Shown piece by piece: positions 17,777-26,425 of a stretch of 64,000 nucleotides of DNA. A program made the position numbers and the translations under genes. Each line of letters starts with the position of its first letter. Within the stretch, counting starts at the first letter, position 1. The stretch is from contig NZ_JAJIRQ010000003.1 in assembly GCF_025717605.1 (NCBI RefSeq), positions 434,001 to 498,000 of the forward strand, in the 5' to 3' direction. Under the pieces are notes generated by a model. The model saw only the letters and a list, made by a program, of their open reading frames with translations. It had not been told where the DNA came from and made no database searches. This DNA comes from Paucibacter sp. TC2R-5. Its GTDB lineage: Bacteria; Pseudomonadota; Gammaproteobacteria; Burkholderiales; Burkholderiaceae_C.

Positions 17777-18991
17777 CTATTCGTGCCGCAGCGCTTCGAT
17801 AGGATCCATGCGCGCCGCACGGCGCGCTGGAAAGTAGCCAAACACCACGCCGATGGCGGCCGAGAACAGCAGCGAGAGCAGATTGATGGCGGGATCAAAG
17901 GTATAGGGCACGCCCATCACGCCCGACAGCACATAGGACGCCGCCGTGGCGATGATGACGCCGATCAGCCCGCCCAGCGCCGACAGCACCACCGCCTCGA
18001 TCAGGAACTGCAGCAGCACCTCACTTTCCAGCGCGCCCACGGCCAGGCGCAGGCCAATCTCGCGCGTGCGTTCGGTGACGCTGACCAGCATGATGTTCAT
18101 GATGCCAATGCCGCCCACCAGCAGGCTGACCGCCGCCACCGCACCGAGCAAGCTGGTCAGCACGCCCATGGTGCTGGACAGGGTCTCGGCGAGTTGCTGG
18201 GTGTCGAAGATATTGAAGTTGTCGTCGTCGCTGTCCGCCAGGTGGCGACGCTCCCGCAGCAGTTGGCGCAAGCTGGCTTTGAGCGGCGCGCTGTCGCTGC
18301 CGTCTTGCATGGACACCAGCAAGACGCCGACCTTGCGGCTGCCGGTGACGCGGCGCTGCAGCGTATGCAGTGGCAAGAGCACGGTGTCGTCCTGGTCACC
18401 CATGCCGCCTTGCCCCTTGGGGACCAGGATGCCGACGACCTCGCAGGAAAAGTTCTTCACGCGCAACTGCTGACCCAGCCCTGTTTGGCCGACCGTGGCG
18501 CCCCAGAGTTCGCGCCGCACCGTCTCGCCGATGATGCACACGGCCGCGCCCGACAACTGCTCATCGGGCGCAAACAGCCGCCCACTGGCGAGCTGCCAAT
18601 TGCCGGTCTCGAACCAGGCGTTGCTGCTGCCGACGACGGTAGTGGCCCAGTTGCGCCCATTCGCCACCACGGTGGCGCTGGAGCGGCCCTGCGGCGCGAC
18701 GGCCGCCACGCCGCCGATCTGGGCTGAGATCGCCTCGCCATCGGCTTCGACAAACTGCGGCACGCCACCACCACCGCCGCCACCGCCTATGCGCTGGCCC
18801 GGGCTGACCATCAGCAAATTGGTGCCCAGGCTGGTGATCTTCTGCTCGATCGCCTGGGTGGCGCCATTGCCCAGGGTCACCATGGTGATGACGGCGCTGA
18901 CGCCGATGACGATGCCCAGCACGGTCAGAAACGAGCGCAGCACATTGCGCCGCACCGAGCGCAAAGCAAGCATGAAGACGCTGAACAGCAT
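17777..18991 (-). CDS. MacB-type ABC transporter permease
   Basis: Inner-membrane permease of 404 residues with the MacB layout: one N-terminal helix (RNVLRSFLTVLGIVIGVSAVI), a large MacB periplasmic core domain (residues about 50-240) and three C-terminal FtsX helices (SLLVGGIGIMNIMLVSVTERTREIGLR in outline). A Gly-rich run (RIGGGGGGGGVPQF) sits near residue 70. Its start codon shares one base with the ATPase stop (TGATG), so the two are coupled. In MacB the ATPase and permease are fused; here they are separate genes, as in many MacB-like (YknYZ-type) systems. The substrate is unknown. Confidence 0.92.
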   Translation of the reverse strand: MLFSVFMLALRSVRRNVLRSFLTVLGIVIGVSAVITMVTLGNGATQAIEQKITSLGTNLLMVSPGQRIGGGGGGGGVPQFVEADGEAISAQIGGVAAVAPQGRSSATVVANGRNWATTVVGSSNAWFETGNWQLASGRLFAPDEQLSGAAVCIIGETVRRELWGATVGQTGLGQQLRVKNFSCEVVGILVPKGQGGMGDQDDTVLLPLHTLQRRVTGSRKVGVLLVSMQDGSDSAPLKASLRQLLRERRHLADSDDDNFNIFDTQQLAETLSSTMGVLTSLLGAVAAVSLLVGGIGIMNIMLVSVTERTREIGLRLAVGALESEVLLQFLIEAVVLSALGGLIGVIIATAASYVLSGVMGVPYTFDPAINLLSLLFSAAIGVVFGYFPARRAARMDPIEALRHE

Positions 18992-19740
18992 CAGACGGTC
19001 TCCACGGCGCTCAGAGCCGGCGCGGCGGTCGTCGGGTTCGGATTGAGCACATCTTTGGCGATGCGGCCATCGACAAACGTCACCATGCGCCGCGCGTAGG
19101 CCGCCATATCGGGCTCATGCGTCACCATCAATACGGTGATGCCGTGATCTCGGTTCAGCGCCATCAGCAAGCCCATGATTTCGTGGCTGCGCTGCGTGTC
19201 CAAATTGCCGGTGGGCTCGTCGGCCAACACCACAGCGGGCTGGGTAACGATGGCGCGCGCGATCGCCACGCGCTGCTGCTGGCCGCCCGACAGCTCGCCC
19301 GGCGTGTGCTGCTCCCAGCCCGCCAGCCCCACATCGGCCAAGGCCTTGGCGGCCGCGCTGCGGCGCGCGGCCGCGCTGTCACCCCGGTACAGCAGCGGCA
19401 GCTCGACATTCTCTTGCGCCGAGGTGCGCGCCAGCAGGTTGAAGCCCTGAAACACAAAGCCCAGATAGCGCCGGCGCAGCCGCGCGCGCTGGTCGCGCGA
19501 CAGCGCTTCGACATGCGCGCCCTTGAACAAATACTGGCCGCTGCTGGGCGTATCCAGGCAGCCCAGGATGTTCATGGCGGTGGACTTGCCCGAGCCACTC
19601 GGCCCCATGATGGCGACAAACTCGCCGGCCGCGATGTCCAGGTCTATGCCCTTCAGCGCCAACAGCTCGGCCGCACCGCTGCCATAGCGTTTGCTGACGC
19701 CGCGCAATTGGATCAATTGCTCGCTCAAGTGCTCGTTCAC
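18991..19740 (-). CDS. MacB/LolD-type ABC transporter ATPase
   Basis: Cytoplasmic ATPase of 249 residues partnering the MacB-type permease. Walker [21 protein letters not shown] (near residue 46), Q-loop [15 protein letters not shown], signature [16 protein letters not shown] and Walker [15 protein letters not shown] are all intact, and the H-loop is MVTHEPDMA. Its ATG overlaps the adaptor stop by four bases and its stop touches the permease start, giving a tightly coupled operon NodT-adaptor-ATPase-permease. Confidence 0.95.
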   Translation of the reverse strand: MNEHLSEQLIQLRGVSKRYGSGAAELLALKGIDLDIAAGEFVAIMGPSGSGKSTAMNILGCLDTPSSGQYLFKGAHVEALSRDQRARLRRRYLGFVFQGFNLLARTSAQENVELPLLYRGDSAAARRSAAAKALADVGLAGWEQHTPGELSGGQQQRVAIARAIVTQPAVVLADEPTGNLDTQRSHEIMGLLMALNRDHGITVLMVTHEPDMAAYARRMVTFVDGRIAKDVLNPNPTTAAPALSAVETV

Positions 19741-21110
19741 TTGGCGCTCGCCGTCTGCTGCGCGGTGATGACCCGCATGCCGACCTTCAGCTCGCCGCCA
19801 ACAATCTCGGTCATGTGGCCGTCGCTGATGCCGGGCACCACGGCCACGGCCTTGGGCGCGCCGCCGCTGATGGCCACGCCTTCGGCATCAAGCGGCAAGA
19901 CCCAGACCTGGCGCGCCGCTGCCGTGCTGGCGCCATCAGCCGCGCCCCGGCGCCGGCTCTCGGTCTTGGGCGGGCCGAAGGCAATGCCGGACGCAATGCC
20001 CTTCTTCGCGACGGCGGCTGCCGTGCTGGGCGCATAACGCAAAGCCGCATTGGGCACCAGCAGCACATCTTTGCGCTGGGTGGCGACGATGGTGGCCGTG
20101 GCCGTCATGCCCGGGCGTAGGCTCAGGTCGGCGTTGTCCACATCGAGGTAAGTCAGGTAGGTGACGACGTTGTCGGTGATGGTCGAGCCAAAACCGACCC
20201 GCGTGATGCGCGCCGGAAACGGCCGGCTCGGGTAGGCGCTGACCGTGAACACCGCTGTTTGGCCGACCTTGACCGCGCCCACATCGGCCTCGTCCACATA
20301 GACCCACAGGCGCAGCCGGGCCAGGTCTTCGGCCACGACGAACAGGGTCACGGCCTGCAGCGAGGCCGCCACTGCATTGCCCGGCTCGACCGCGCGGGTC
20401 AGCACCACACCGTCGGCCGGCGCGGCAATCGAAGCTTTGGAGAGATTGATCTGGTCGGTGGACAAGGCGGCCAAGGCATCGCTGATGCCGGCCTTCGCGC
20501 TGCCCTGGTCGGCGATGGCGCGGGCCAGCGTGGCGCTGCCGCTGTCGAGTTCGGCCTTGGACGGCACCTTGCCACCGGACAGCCGCGCCACTTCTTCCAG
20601 GCGCCCCAGCGCGGCGCGGGCTTCGGCGACGGTTGCACCGGTCTGTTCGAGGCGGGAGTGCGCGGCCGCCAGGGTCGCTTGTGAGCGCTGGATCTGGCCG
20701 CGCAGCTTGGCGGTGTCCAGCACCACCAGCACCTGGCCCTTTTTGATACGGTCATTGACATCGACATTGACCTTCAACACCGTACCGGACAGCTCGCTGC
20801 CGATATTGATGGAGCGCGTTGGTTGCACCGTGCCATTGGCGGTCACGCTGAGCGTGAGGTCTCCGCGCGTGACCGGCGCGGTGCTGTAGCTGGGCGCGGC
20901 CTTGGCAGCGCGCCCCATCAGCCACCAGCCCAGGCCTGCCGCCGCCAGCAGCGCGGCCCCAACGGCGATCCACAGCCAGCGGCGGCGGTACCAGGGCAGC
21001 GCAGCCGGCTCACCCAGCAGCGTGTTCATGTCGGCGCCGGGCACGGCGGTCGACACGGGCGGGATCGTCGCTGCGGTCGGCGGATCCACCGCTGGGCTGG
21101 CTGCGTTCAT
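19737..21110 (-). CDS. MacA/HlyD-type periplasmic adaptor
   Basis: Membrane-anchored periplasmic adaptor of 457 residues. Start 21110 (MNAASPAVDPPTAATIPPV) is chosen because it overlaps the stop of the outer-membrane channel gene in an ATGA. A cytoplasmic Pro/Ala-rich leader of about 45 residues comes before the membrane helix RRRWLWIAVGAALLAAAGLGWWL. Then come lipoyl half-motifs (GTVLKVNVDVNDRIKKGQVL; APADGVVLTRAVEPGNAV), an alpha-hairpin and a beta-barrel. A Lys/Arg-rich insert with RRRGAADG near residue 390 is unusual. The long cytoplasmic leader is also longer than in MacA. Confidence 0.9.
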   Translation of the reverse strand: MNAASPAVDPPTAATIPPVSTAVPGADMNTLLGEPAALPWYRRRWLWIAVGAALLAAAGLGWWLMGRAAKAAPSYSTAPVTRGDLTLSVTANGTVQPTRSINIGSELSGTVLKVNVDVNDRIKKGQVLVVLDTAKLRGQIQRSQATLAAAHSRLEQTGATVAEARAALGRLEEVARLSGGKVPSKAELDSGSATLARAIADQGSAKAGISDALAALSTDQINLSKASIAAPADGVVLTRAVEPGNAVAASLQAVTLFVVAEDLARLRLWVYVDEADVGAVKVGQTAVFTVSAYPSRPFPARITRVGFGSTITDNVVTYLTYLDVDNADLSLRPGMTATATIVATQRKDVLLVPNAALRYAPSTAAAVAKKGIASGIAFGPPKTESRRRGAADGASTAAARQVWVLPLDAEGVAISGGAPKAVAVVPGISDGHMTEIVGGELKVGMRVITAQQTASAK

Positions 21111-22528
21111 CTGTTCTGGGTTCCCGCTGTGGGCGACCAACCGCCCCCTAAGGCCGTGAACAAGCGCACCTGATCACTGCCGACATCGGCGCTGGCACGA
21201 GCCACGCCGTCCTGAGTTGCAAATAGCGTGCGCTGGGTTTCCAGCACGGTTTGAAAATCGATCAGGCCGCTGCCGTAGCGCTGGCGCGCCAGCAGGGCGG
21301 CATTGTTGGCCGCGTCGGCGGCCAAGCGCAGGCTGTCAAGCCGCTGCCGGTCGCCACGCAAGGCCTCCAGGGCATCTTCCACCTGCTGCAACGCGCTGAG
21401 CACAGCGGCGCGATATTGATGTTGCGCCTGAGTCAGGGCCGCCTGCTGTACCCGCACCTGGGCATTCAAAGCACCGCCATCAAAGATCGGCAAGCTCACG
21501 CTGGCCAAGAGACTGCCGAGCACCGCGCTGCTGTTGCCGAGCGCGCCGACTGAGACCGCACTCAAGCCCAGCGAACCACCGATGGCAAAGCTGGGCAAAC
21601 GCAGCGCCTGCGCCTGGCCCTCGCGCGCCAGCGCGGCCGCCACCTGAAATTCGGCGGCACGCACATCGGCGCGTTGACGCAAGGTCTCGGCCGGGACGTT
21701 CAAGCTCAGACCCTCGCGCGCCTGCGGCACGGTGGGCGCCAGCCGGGCGTCCACGAGCGCTGGCAGCGCAGCGGGTGCTTGGCCCGTCAAGACCGCCAAA
21801 GCATGCTGGGTTTGCACAGCACTGGTCTGGAGCAGGGGCAGCAGCGCCCGGTTCTGCTCGACGGCGGCGCGCGCCTGCTCGGCCTCCAGCGCGGTGACCA
21901 AGCCCGCTTGCTGGCGCCACAGCGTGATCCGCAGCGTCTCCTCTTGGCTGGCGAGATTCTCGCCAGCGATCACGCTGCGCACCTGGGTCGTGCGCAGCAA
22001 GATGTAGTTCAGCGCGACTTCCGCAGCGATCTGCACCTGCATATCGCCCAGGCTGGACTGACTCGCTCCAACAAGCGCTTCGCTTGCGTCCACGCCGGCG
22101 CGGCGGGCGCCGAACAGATCGATCTGCCAGCTGGCATCGCCGCCGAGTTGAAACCTATTGCCGCTGCTATGGCCGCCCAGCGTGCCGCGCTGCGCCGAAG
22201 CGGAGCCGTCAAGTTGGGGCCACAGGGCTGCGGCGGCCACATCTCGCAAGGCCTGCGCCTGACGCAGCGAAGCGCGGGCCACTTGCACGCTGGTATTGGC
22301 CAGCATCGCCTGACCGACCAGCAGTTCCAGCTGCGCATCGTCAAAACGCTGCCACCAAGCCACCAGCGAAGCCGTGCTGACCCTTGACTCGCCCGGGCCA
22401 GGCGCATAGGCCCCTGACCAGGCTAGCGGGGTCGCAAGCTTGGCCGCCGCGCCTTCATCAATGGGAGGCAAGGCCGCGCAAGCCACGAGTGCGCCCAGCA
22501 GGCCGATCGAGATAAGTCGCCTCGCCAT
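21107..22528 (-). CDS. NodT/OprM-family outer-membrane efflux lipoprotein
   Basis: Outer-membrane exit channel of the tripartite pump, 473 residues. The signal MARRLISIGLLGALVACAALPP has lipobox LVAC, so the mature protein begins at Cys17. Two internal OEP repeats are visible (residues about 60-250 and 270-460), with the helix segments SVQVARASLRQAQALRDVAAA and QVRVQQAALTQAQHQYRAAVL. The C-terminal part has QRYGSGLIDFQTVLETQRTLF, the usual TolC-like feature. First gene of the operon; divergent from the 22773 gene across a 244-base gap that probably holds both promoters. Confidence 0.93.
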   Translation of the reverse strand: MARRLISIGLLGALVACAALPPIDEGAAAKLATPLAWSGAYAPGPGESRVSTASLVAWWQRFDDAQLELLVGQAMLANTSVQVARASLRQAQALRDVAAAALWPQLDGSASAQRGTLGGHSSGNRFQLGGDASWQIDLFGARRAGVDASEALVGASQSSLGDMQVQIAAEVALNYILLRTTQVRSVIAGENLASQEETLRITLWRQQAGLVTALEAEQARAAVEQNRALLPLLQTSAVQTQHALAVLTGQAPAALPALVDARLAPTVPQAREGLSLNVPAETLRQRADVRAAEFQVAAALAREGQAQALRLPSFAIGGSLGLSAVSVGALGNSSAVLGSLLASVSLPIFDGGALNAQVRVQQAALTQAQHQYRAAVLSALQQVEDALEALRGDRQRLDSLRLAADAANNAALLARQRYGSGLIDFQTVLETQRTLFATQDGVARASADVGSDQVRLFTALGGGWSPTAGTQNR

Positions 22529-22772
22529 TGCTCAGGCAAGCGACGCGAAAGCGAGGCGAGCTAACTTGCTGTTTGTGCTTGGCATGATTCAAGACCTCTG
22601 GTGATGCCACCACCGTTAACAGCCGGTGGCGGTTCGATGAGCCGTTTTTAAGGGTTTTCGGCGGCGGCGTCTGTTCGACAGCGCACACGCGACAGCGGCG
22701 ACAAGGCAGACCCTTGCGCACATGAGCAGCAGATATCGCGGCGAAGCGGGCTGCACAGGCTTATGCTGAGCG

Positions 22773-23360
22773 ATGAATGATCGAATCAAGCAAATCCTGG
22801 CCCAGATGGCCGAACTCGAAGCGGAGCTGCACAGCGCCGTCCATGATCAGGAAAGCCGGATGTTCTTCCAGATCAAAGGCAAGCGCGTCGAGTTTGAGCG
22901 TTCGGTCCGGCAAGCGCATCGCAAGCTCAAGACCAATTTCTTCCGCTGGCTGGTGACGAACCGGCCACAAAACCTGATCACCGGGCCGCTGATCTACGGC
23001 ATGGTGATCCCGCTGCTGCTGCTCGATGCCTGCGTCAGCTTCTACCAATGGGCCTGCTTTCCCATCTACGGCATCAGCAAGGTGCGCCGCAGCGACTACC
23101 TGGTGTTTGACCGCCACCAGTTGGGCTACCTGAATTTCATCGAGAAATTCCACTGCACCTATTGCGAATATGGCAATGGCTTGATGGGCTATATGGCCGA
23201 GATCCTGGCGCGCACGGAACAGTATTTCTGCCCGATCAAACACGCCCACAAGATCCTCGGCACGCACTCGCGCTACAACCGTTTCCTGGACTACGGCGAG
23301 GCGGACGCCTACGAGGCCAAGCTGGAGGAATACCGGGTGGCGCTGGGTAAACTCAAGTAA
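22773..23360 (+). CDS. Conserved hypothetical membrane-associated protein
   Basis: A 195-residue protein I recognise only as a conserved proteobacterial hypothetical. Residues 1-60 are helical and charged (KQILAQMAELEAELHSAVHD), then one or two hydrophobic segments (GPLIYGMVIPLLLLDACVSFYQW, residues about 70-95). The C-terminal half is rich in Tyr, His and Cys (FIEKFHCTYCEYGNGLMGYM; EQYFCPIKHAHK), with a CxxC and a later Cys-x3-His-x-His that could bind a metal. The start has no clear ribosome site. It is convergent with the toxin-binding-domain gene. The metal idea is inference. Confidence 0.75.
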   Translation: MNDRIKQILAQMAELEAELHSAVHDQESRMFFQIKGKRVEFERSVRQAHRKLKTNFFRWLVTNRPQNLITGPLIYGMVIPLLLLDACVSFYQWACFPIYGISKVRRSDYLVFDRHQLGYLNFIEKFHCTYCEYGNGLMGYMAEILARTEQYFCPIKHAHKILGTHSRYNRFLDYGEADAYEAKLEEYRVALGKLK

Positions 23361-23387
23361 GTACTTGGCCGAATCCGTGACTTGCAA

Positions 23388-23900
23388 TCACGCATGCTGA
23401 CCAAGACCTACTGCACGGCGCGCGTGATAGGGCACAAATTCATCGGCAGTTTCCTGAGCCCGCGCCACCTGCAGCACAGCGTCCAGATCCGACCTCAGCA
23501 TATCGACGGGGCTGTGTCCTTCAAGTTGCGCGTTAGCGGCCGCAAACCAAGCCGCCAAGGCCCAGCCTGACCAAACCGTCGGCAGCTCGGCGCGCACGGC
23601 TTGTGCCGCCGCATTCAAGGCCAGGTCATTCGCTTCGAACTGGAACATCGGGATCCACAGACTGGCGCGCCATTCAAAACCAAAGACCTGGCCGGTGTAG
23701 ATCCGTTGGGCCAGGCTGGTGGCCGGGCCAGGCTGATGTTCCTCCAGCAAGCGCGCCACGATCTCAGCCGGCGCCGTGCCGCCGGTTGCGCGGAAAGCCT
23801 CGAGCAAGGCGATGAAACCGCGCCCGCTGGGCACTTCGAGATCGGCGGCCTGCGGGCCTGCGGAGGCCGGCAAGAACGCGCTGACGCTGGCGCGGCTCAT
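23388..23900 (-). CDS. Orphan antitoxin-like protein with ParS/MbcA (Xre toxin-binding) C-terminal domain
   Basis: A 170-residue protein. The last 60 residues (WALAAWFAAANAQLEGHSPV, then DMLRSDLDAVLQVARA) match the DUF2384/MbcA-ParS toxin-binding domain, whose hallmark is a 'G.sP.dlL' turn. The N-terminal part has no evident helix-turn-helix. Such domains normally pair with a RES-domain toxin just downstream; the adjacent gene here is unrelated, so it is an orphan. Start 23900 overlaps the stop of a 64-residue open frame in an ATGA, which suggests coupling. It may be a stand-alone regulator; the family call is moderate. Confidence 0.65.
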   Translation of the reverse strand: MSRASVSAFLPASAGPQAADLEVPSGRGFIALLEAFRATGGTAPAEIVARLLEEHQPGPATSLAQRIYTGQVFGFEWRASLWIPMFQFEANDLALNAAAQAVRAELPTVWSGWALAAWFAAANAQLEGHSPVDMLRSDLDAVLQVARAQETADEFVPYHARRAVGLGQHA

Positions 23901-24091
23901 CGTGCGCCCTTGTGGTCTTTTTGACCGGTGTTCTTGTGCCGGCCCAAAACCTCGTTCGGTTCGCTCGGTTGGGTCAGGGCAGCCGGCCCGCTCTGCCCTG
24001 ACTGCGGCTTGCTGGAGGCCTTTGATTGCAGCAGATTCGCAGGGCGCCCGGGCACAGGTGAGAGCCAGGGGCTTTGGTACTTTTTGTTCAT
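23897..24091 (-). CDS. Small unknown protein coupled to the toxin-binding-domain gene
   Basis: A 64-residue open frame (MNKKYQSPWLSPVPGRPANL...) with TTGGAG about 8 bases before its ATG. Its stop overlaps the next start as ATGA. It is hydrophilic and rich in Ser, Pro, Gln and Lys, with no signal peptide or helix predicted by eye, and is probably disordered. Coupling and the ribosome site support it being real; no homologue is recognised. A spurious frame remains possible. Confidence 0.45.
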   Translation of the reverse strand: MNKKYQSPWLSPVPGRPANLLQSKASSKPQSGQSGPAALTQPSEPNEVLGRHKNTGQKDHKGAR

Positions 24092-24162
24092 CAAGAACTC
24101 CAATCAAAGGTTGAGGCGAACAGCTTTGGAAACTGCAGCGTAATCAGAGCCTGCTCCTTCGA

Positions 24163-24243
24163 CTGTGCGACAGCGCACATGGTCCGAACAAGCCTGCCAT
24201 GCCCCCCTAACTTCAAATTCGTTCAGCGTGCGCTGTCGCACAG
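24163..24243. promoter_or_regulatory. Twin palindromic operator-like sites between divergent genes
   Basis: CTGTGCGACAGCGCAC (24163-24178) and its exact reverse complement GTGCGCTGTCGCACAG (24228-24243) flank a 49-base spacer. Each arm is itself a near-palindrome (GTGCG-N4/5-CGCAC). Their centres are about 65 bp apart, close to six helical turns. The region lies between the divergent BON-protein gene and the 64-residue/toxin-binding genes and probably binds a dimeric regulator. Confidence 0.55.
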
Positions 24244-24300
24244 AAAGGCCCTGTTGGCGCGCGCATGCTGAAGCTTCCTTAACGACCTGGATGAAGCAAG

Positions 24301-24951
24301 ATGAAAACTGATTCACAACTGCAGCAAGACGTGATGGCCGAACTGAAGTGGGAGCCTTCTGTGCATGCAGCGCAGATCGGCGTCGAAGTCAAAGACGGCG
24401 TAGTGACGCTGGCCGGAGAGGTCAGCAGCTACACCGAGAAGCTCAATGCCGAACGTGCCGCGCAACGCGTGCAAGGCGTCAAGGCGCTGGCGGTAGACAT
24501 GACGATCAAACTGTCACAGCTCGGCAAGCGCACCGATGCCGACATCGCCGGCTCGGCCCGCAATATCTTGAGCTGGACGAGCTCGCTGCCGACCGACGCG
24601 GTCAAGGTGCTGGTCGAAGGTGGCTGGCTGACCTTGTCCGGCGATGTGGAGTGGCAATTCCAGCGTCAGGACGCTGCCGACAGCGTGCGCTACCTGTTGG
24701 GTGTGATTGGGGTCAGCAACCAGATCGCCATCAAGCCCTCGCTATCGGCCACGGTCGTCAAATCGGACATCGAGGCCGCGCTCAAGCGCCGCGCCATGGC
24801 GGATGCCAAGACCATTGCCGTCGAGGTCAAAGGCGCCGATGTGACCCTGACCGGCACCGTGCACAGCTGGGCCGAACGAGACCTCGCCACGCGCTCCGCC
24901 TGGAGCAGCGCCGGCGTGCGCAATGTCGTCGACAAAATGAACCTCGTCTAG
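24301..24951 (+). CDS. Triple-BON-domain protein (OsmY-like)
   Basis: A 216-residue protein built from three BON domains (residues about 3-70, 78-145 and 150-216). Each has the family pattern of a helix, then a beta hairpin with a V-x-L-x-G turn: VVTLAGEVSSYTEKLNAERA, GWLTLSGDVEWQFQRQDAA and DVTLTGTVHSWAERDLA. No signal peptide is present, unlike OsmY, so it is probably cytoplasmic or surface-attached to the inner membrane. Proteins of this type are usually stress-induced. It lies downstream of the twin palindromes and 29 bases before a small unknown gene, likely one operon. Confidence 0.9.
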   Translation: MKTDSQLQQDVMAELKWEPSVHAAQIGVEVKDGVVTLAGEVSSYTEKLNAERAAQRVQGVKALAVDMTIKLSQLGKRTDADIAGSARNILSWTSSLPTDAVKVLVEGGWLTLSGDVEWQFQRQDAADSVRYLLGVIGVSNQIAIKPSLSATVVKSDIEAALKRRAMADAKTIAVEVKGADVTLTGTVHSWAERDLATRSAWSSAGVRNVVDKMNLV

Positions 24952-24980
24952 GCGAGCAGACCACGGACGAGGTACTGGGC

Positions 24981-25202
24981 ATGAACATCACGACACATCG
25001 CGCGCGCATCACCGGCCCCGTTTCTTATACGGCCGGCAGAGGTAGAAAGCAGAACATTCCCATCGGCCCCTGCTTGGTGGAAAGCCTGGGCGGGCGCTCC
25101 ATCGACATCATCTGGGGCACGCGGGGGCAGAGTTCCGTGGCTTTGCCGATCGAAGACATCGAAGCCGCCCAAGATCATGGCCATCTGGTGCTGTTGGACT
25201 GA
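24981..25202 (+). CDS. Small hypothetical protein, 73 residues
   Basis: Start at 24981 (MNITTHRARITGPVSYTAGR); the same frame is open far upstream but that part runs across the BON gene. The sequence has a beta-rich look: a central GPCLVESLGGRSIDIIWGT, then a hydrophobic acidic tail (IEDIEAAQDHGHLVLLD). No domain is recognised. It lies 29 bases after the BON gene on the same strand and is likely co-transcribed with it. Confidence 0.6.
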   Translation: MNITTHRARITGPVSYTAGRGRKQNIPIGPCLVESLGGRSIDIIWGTRGQSSVALPIEDIEAAQDHGHLVLLD

Positions 25203-25344
25203 GCCAGCAGCGTTGCGACTTCAGGCCTGCCGCGCGAGCGGCTCGGCGAACGAATTTTCGTGCCAAGGATGGATCTGGTCACCATGGTTCAGACCCTGTG
25301 CCACCACATCTCCGCAGGCGTCAAGTAGGCCCTAGAAGCTGCTG

Positions 25345-25374
25345 AGCACAGGCCGCGTTCGAACGGCCTGTGCT
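25345..25374. terminator. Strong hairpin in the gap between convergent genes
   Basis: AGCACAGGCCG pairs perfectly with CGGCCTGTGCT around GTTCGAA. It lacks a T tract, but its place between the BON operon and the SagB-type operon suggests a shared transcription end. The rest of the 247-base gap (25203-25449) shows no gene. Confidence 0.5.
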
Positions 25375-25449
25375 AGCCGCGAGTAGAGGAGATTTCCCTG
25401 GTCGCCTGGCTCGGCGCTGCCGGAGCGGAGTGCGGGTATTGAGCGCTCG

Positions 25450-26109
25450 TCACGCCGCCTCTCCCGGTTTGATCGCCCCCACCGTCTGCGACAGCAGCAA
25501 CTGCTGATCGGCATGCAAACCCATGGCCTGCGACAAAGCCGTGCGGTCAAACCAGGCGCGTATCACGGTGGCCAAGCCCTCCGAGGCGCAAAACAGATAG
25601 ACGTTTTGCGCCATCGCACCGGCTGCCGCGAAGGCATAGGCCTCGCGCTGCGCCGCCGGCACCAGCTTCATGCGCGAGTGGTCGGCCACAAAAACCAGAT
25701 CCAGCGGCGCGCTGTCCACAAAGTCCTGCTGGCCGGTGACCCGGCGCACATCGCTGGCCACGACCAAGCTGAGCTGATGCTCGTGCGGCTCGTAAAGAAA
25801 CAAGCCTTGCGGCATCGCCACATAGAGCAGCACTTCCTGCGAGTTCATCGCGCTGGGTGTGGTGCGGCCACCGTCAACATGGCGGTTGATGCCGGCCGCC
25901 GCCCACAGCAAATCGGACAACTGCTGCTCGGGCAAGGGCTCGGGCGCGAACTCGCGCCGCGATTGCCGGCTCGCGAGCGCCGCAATCAGCGGCATGCCGC
26001 CGGTGAGCGAGGGCGGCGGCAAGGCCTGCCGCGCGACTGCATCGCCTATTGGTGGCAAGGGCTTGAGCTTTCCCATCAGGCCCAAGGCGAGTTTGGTAAG
26101 GGTGTTCAT
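25450..26109 (-). CDS. SagB/ThcOx-type nitroreductase-family protein
   Basis: A 219-residue flavoprotein-type protein. Start 26109 (MNTLTKLALGLMGKLKPLPP) avoids overlap with the gene upstream. The nitroreductase fold is seen in SRREFAPEPLPEQQLSDLLWAAAGIN (FMN-binding Arg/Ser region), TTPSAMNSQEVLLYVAMPQG, and the C-terminal GAMAQNVYLFCASEGLATVIRAWFD. SagB relatives oxidise azolines in peptide natural products, but no peptide precursor or cyclodehydratase is nearby, so a general flavin reductase/oxidase is more likely. Last gene of the three-gene HMA operon. Confidence 0.85.
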   Translation of the reverse strand: MNTLTKLALGLMGKLKPLPPIGDAVARQALPPPSLTGGMPLIAALASRQSRREFAPEPLPEQQLSDLLWAAAGINRHVDGGRTTPSAMNSQEVLLYVAMPQGLFLYEPHEHQLSLVVASDVRRVTGQQDFVDSAPLDLVFVADHSRMKLVPAAQREAYAFAAAGAMAQNVYLFCASEGLATVIRAWFDRTALSQAMGLHADQQLLLSQTVGAIKPGEAA

Positions 26110-26119
26110 ATCTTGCTGC

Positions 26120-26425
26120 TCAGCCAAGCCGGTCCATATCGTGAACCTCGCGTTCGTGGGTTGCGGGGCCATCCATCACAATGGTCGCCCGCCCGCCGTC
26201 ATAGTCTGCCACCACGAACTGACGCTCCGGGACATGACCGTGCAATGAAGGGAACAACGCGAACACACGGTCGCCCGCGCTGAGGGCCTCGACCGCCGCG
26301 AGCACAGGTGCCTCAACCTCGGGCGCAGCCCAGACATTCCGCTCGGTATCCACCTGCCCCCAGAGCACGGAGGTGATGCGCCCGCCCGCGTCCAAGCCGA
26401 CCTTGGACACCGCAAAGGTCTTCAT
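26120..26425 (-). CDS. Hypothetical protein, 101 residues
   Basis: Unrecognised. It has a beta-rich pattern (MKTFAVSKVGLDAGGRITSV; ERQFVVADYDGGRATIVM) like a small single-domain barrel, with no signal peptide or Cys pair. Its ATG overlaps the HMA gene stop by four bases, and the SagB-type gene starts 11 bases further on, so it is the middle member of a tight operon. A link to metal handling is suggested only by the neighbour. Confidence 0.65.
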   Translation of the reverse strand: MKTFAVSKVGLDAGGRITSVLWGQVDTERNVWAAPEVEAPVLAAVEALSAGDRVFALFPSLHGHVPERQFVVADYDGGRATIVMDGPATHEREVHDMDRLG

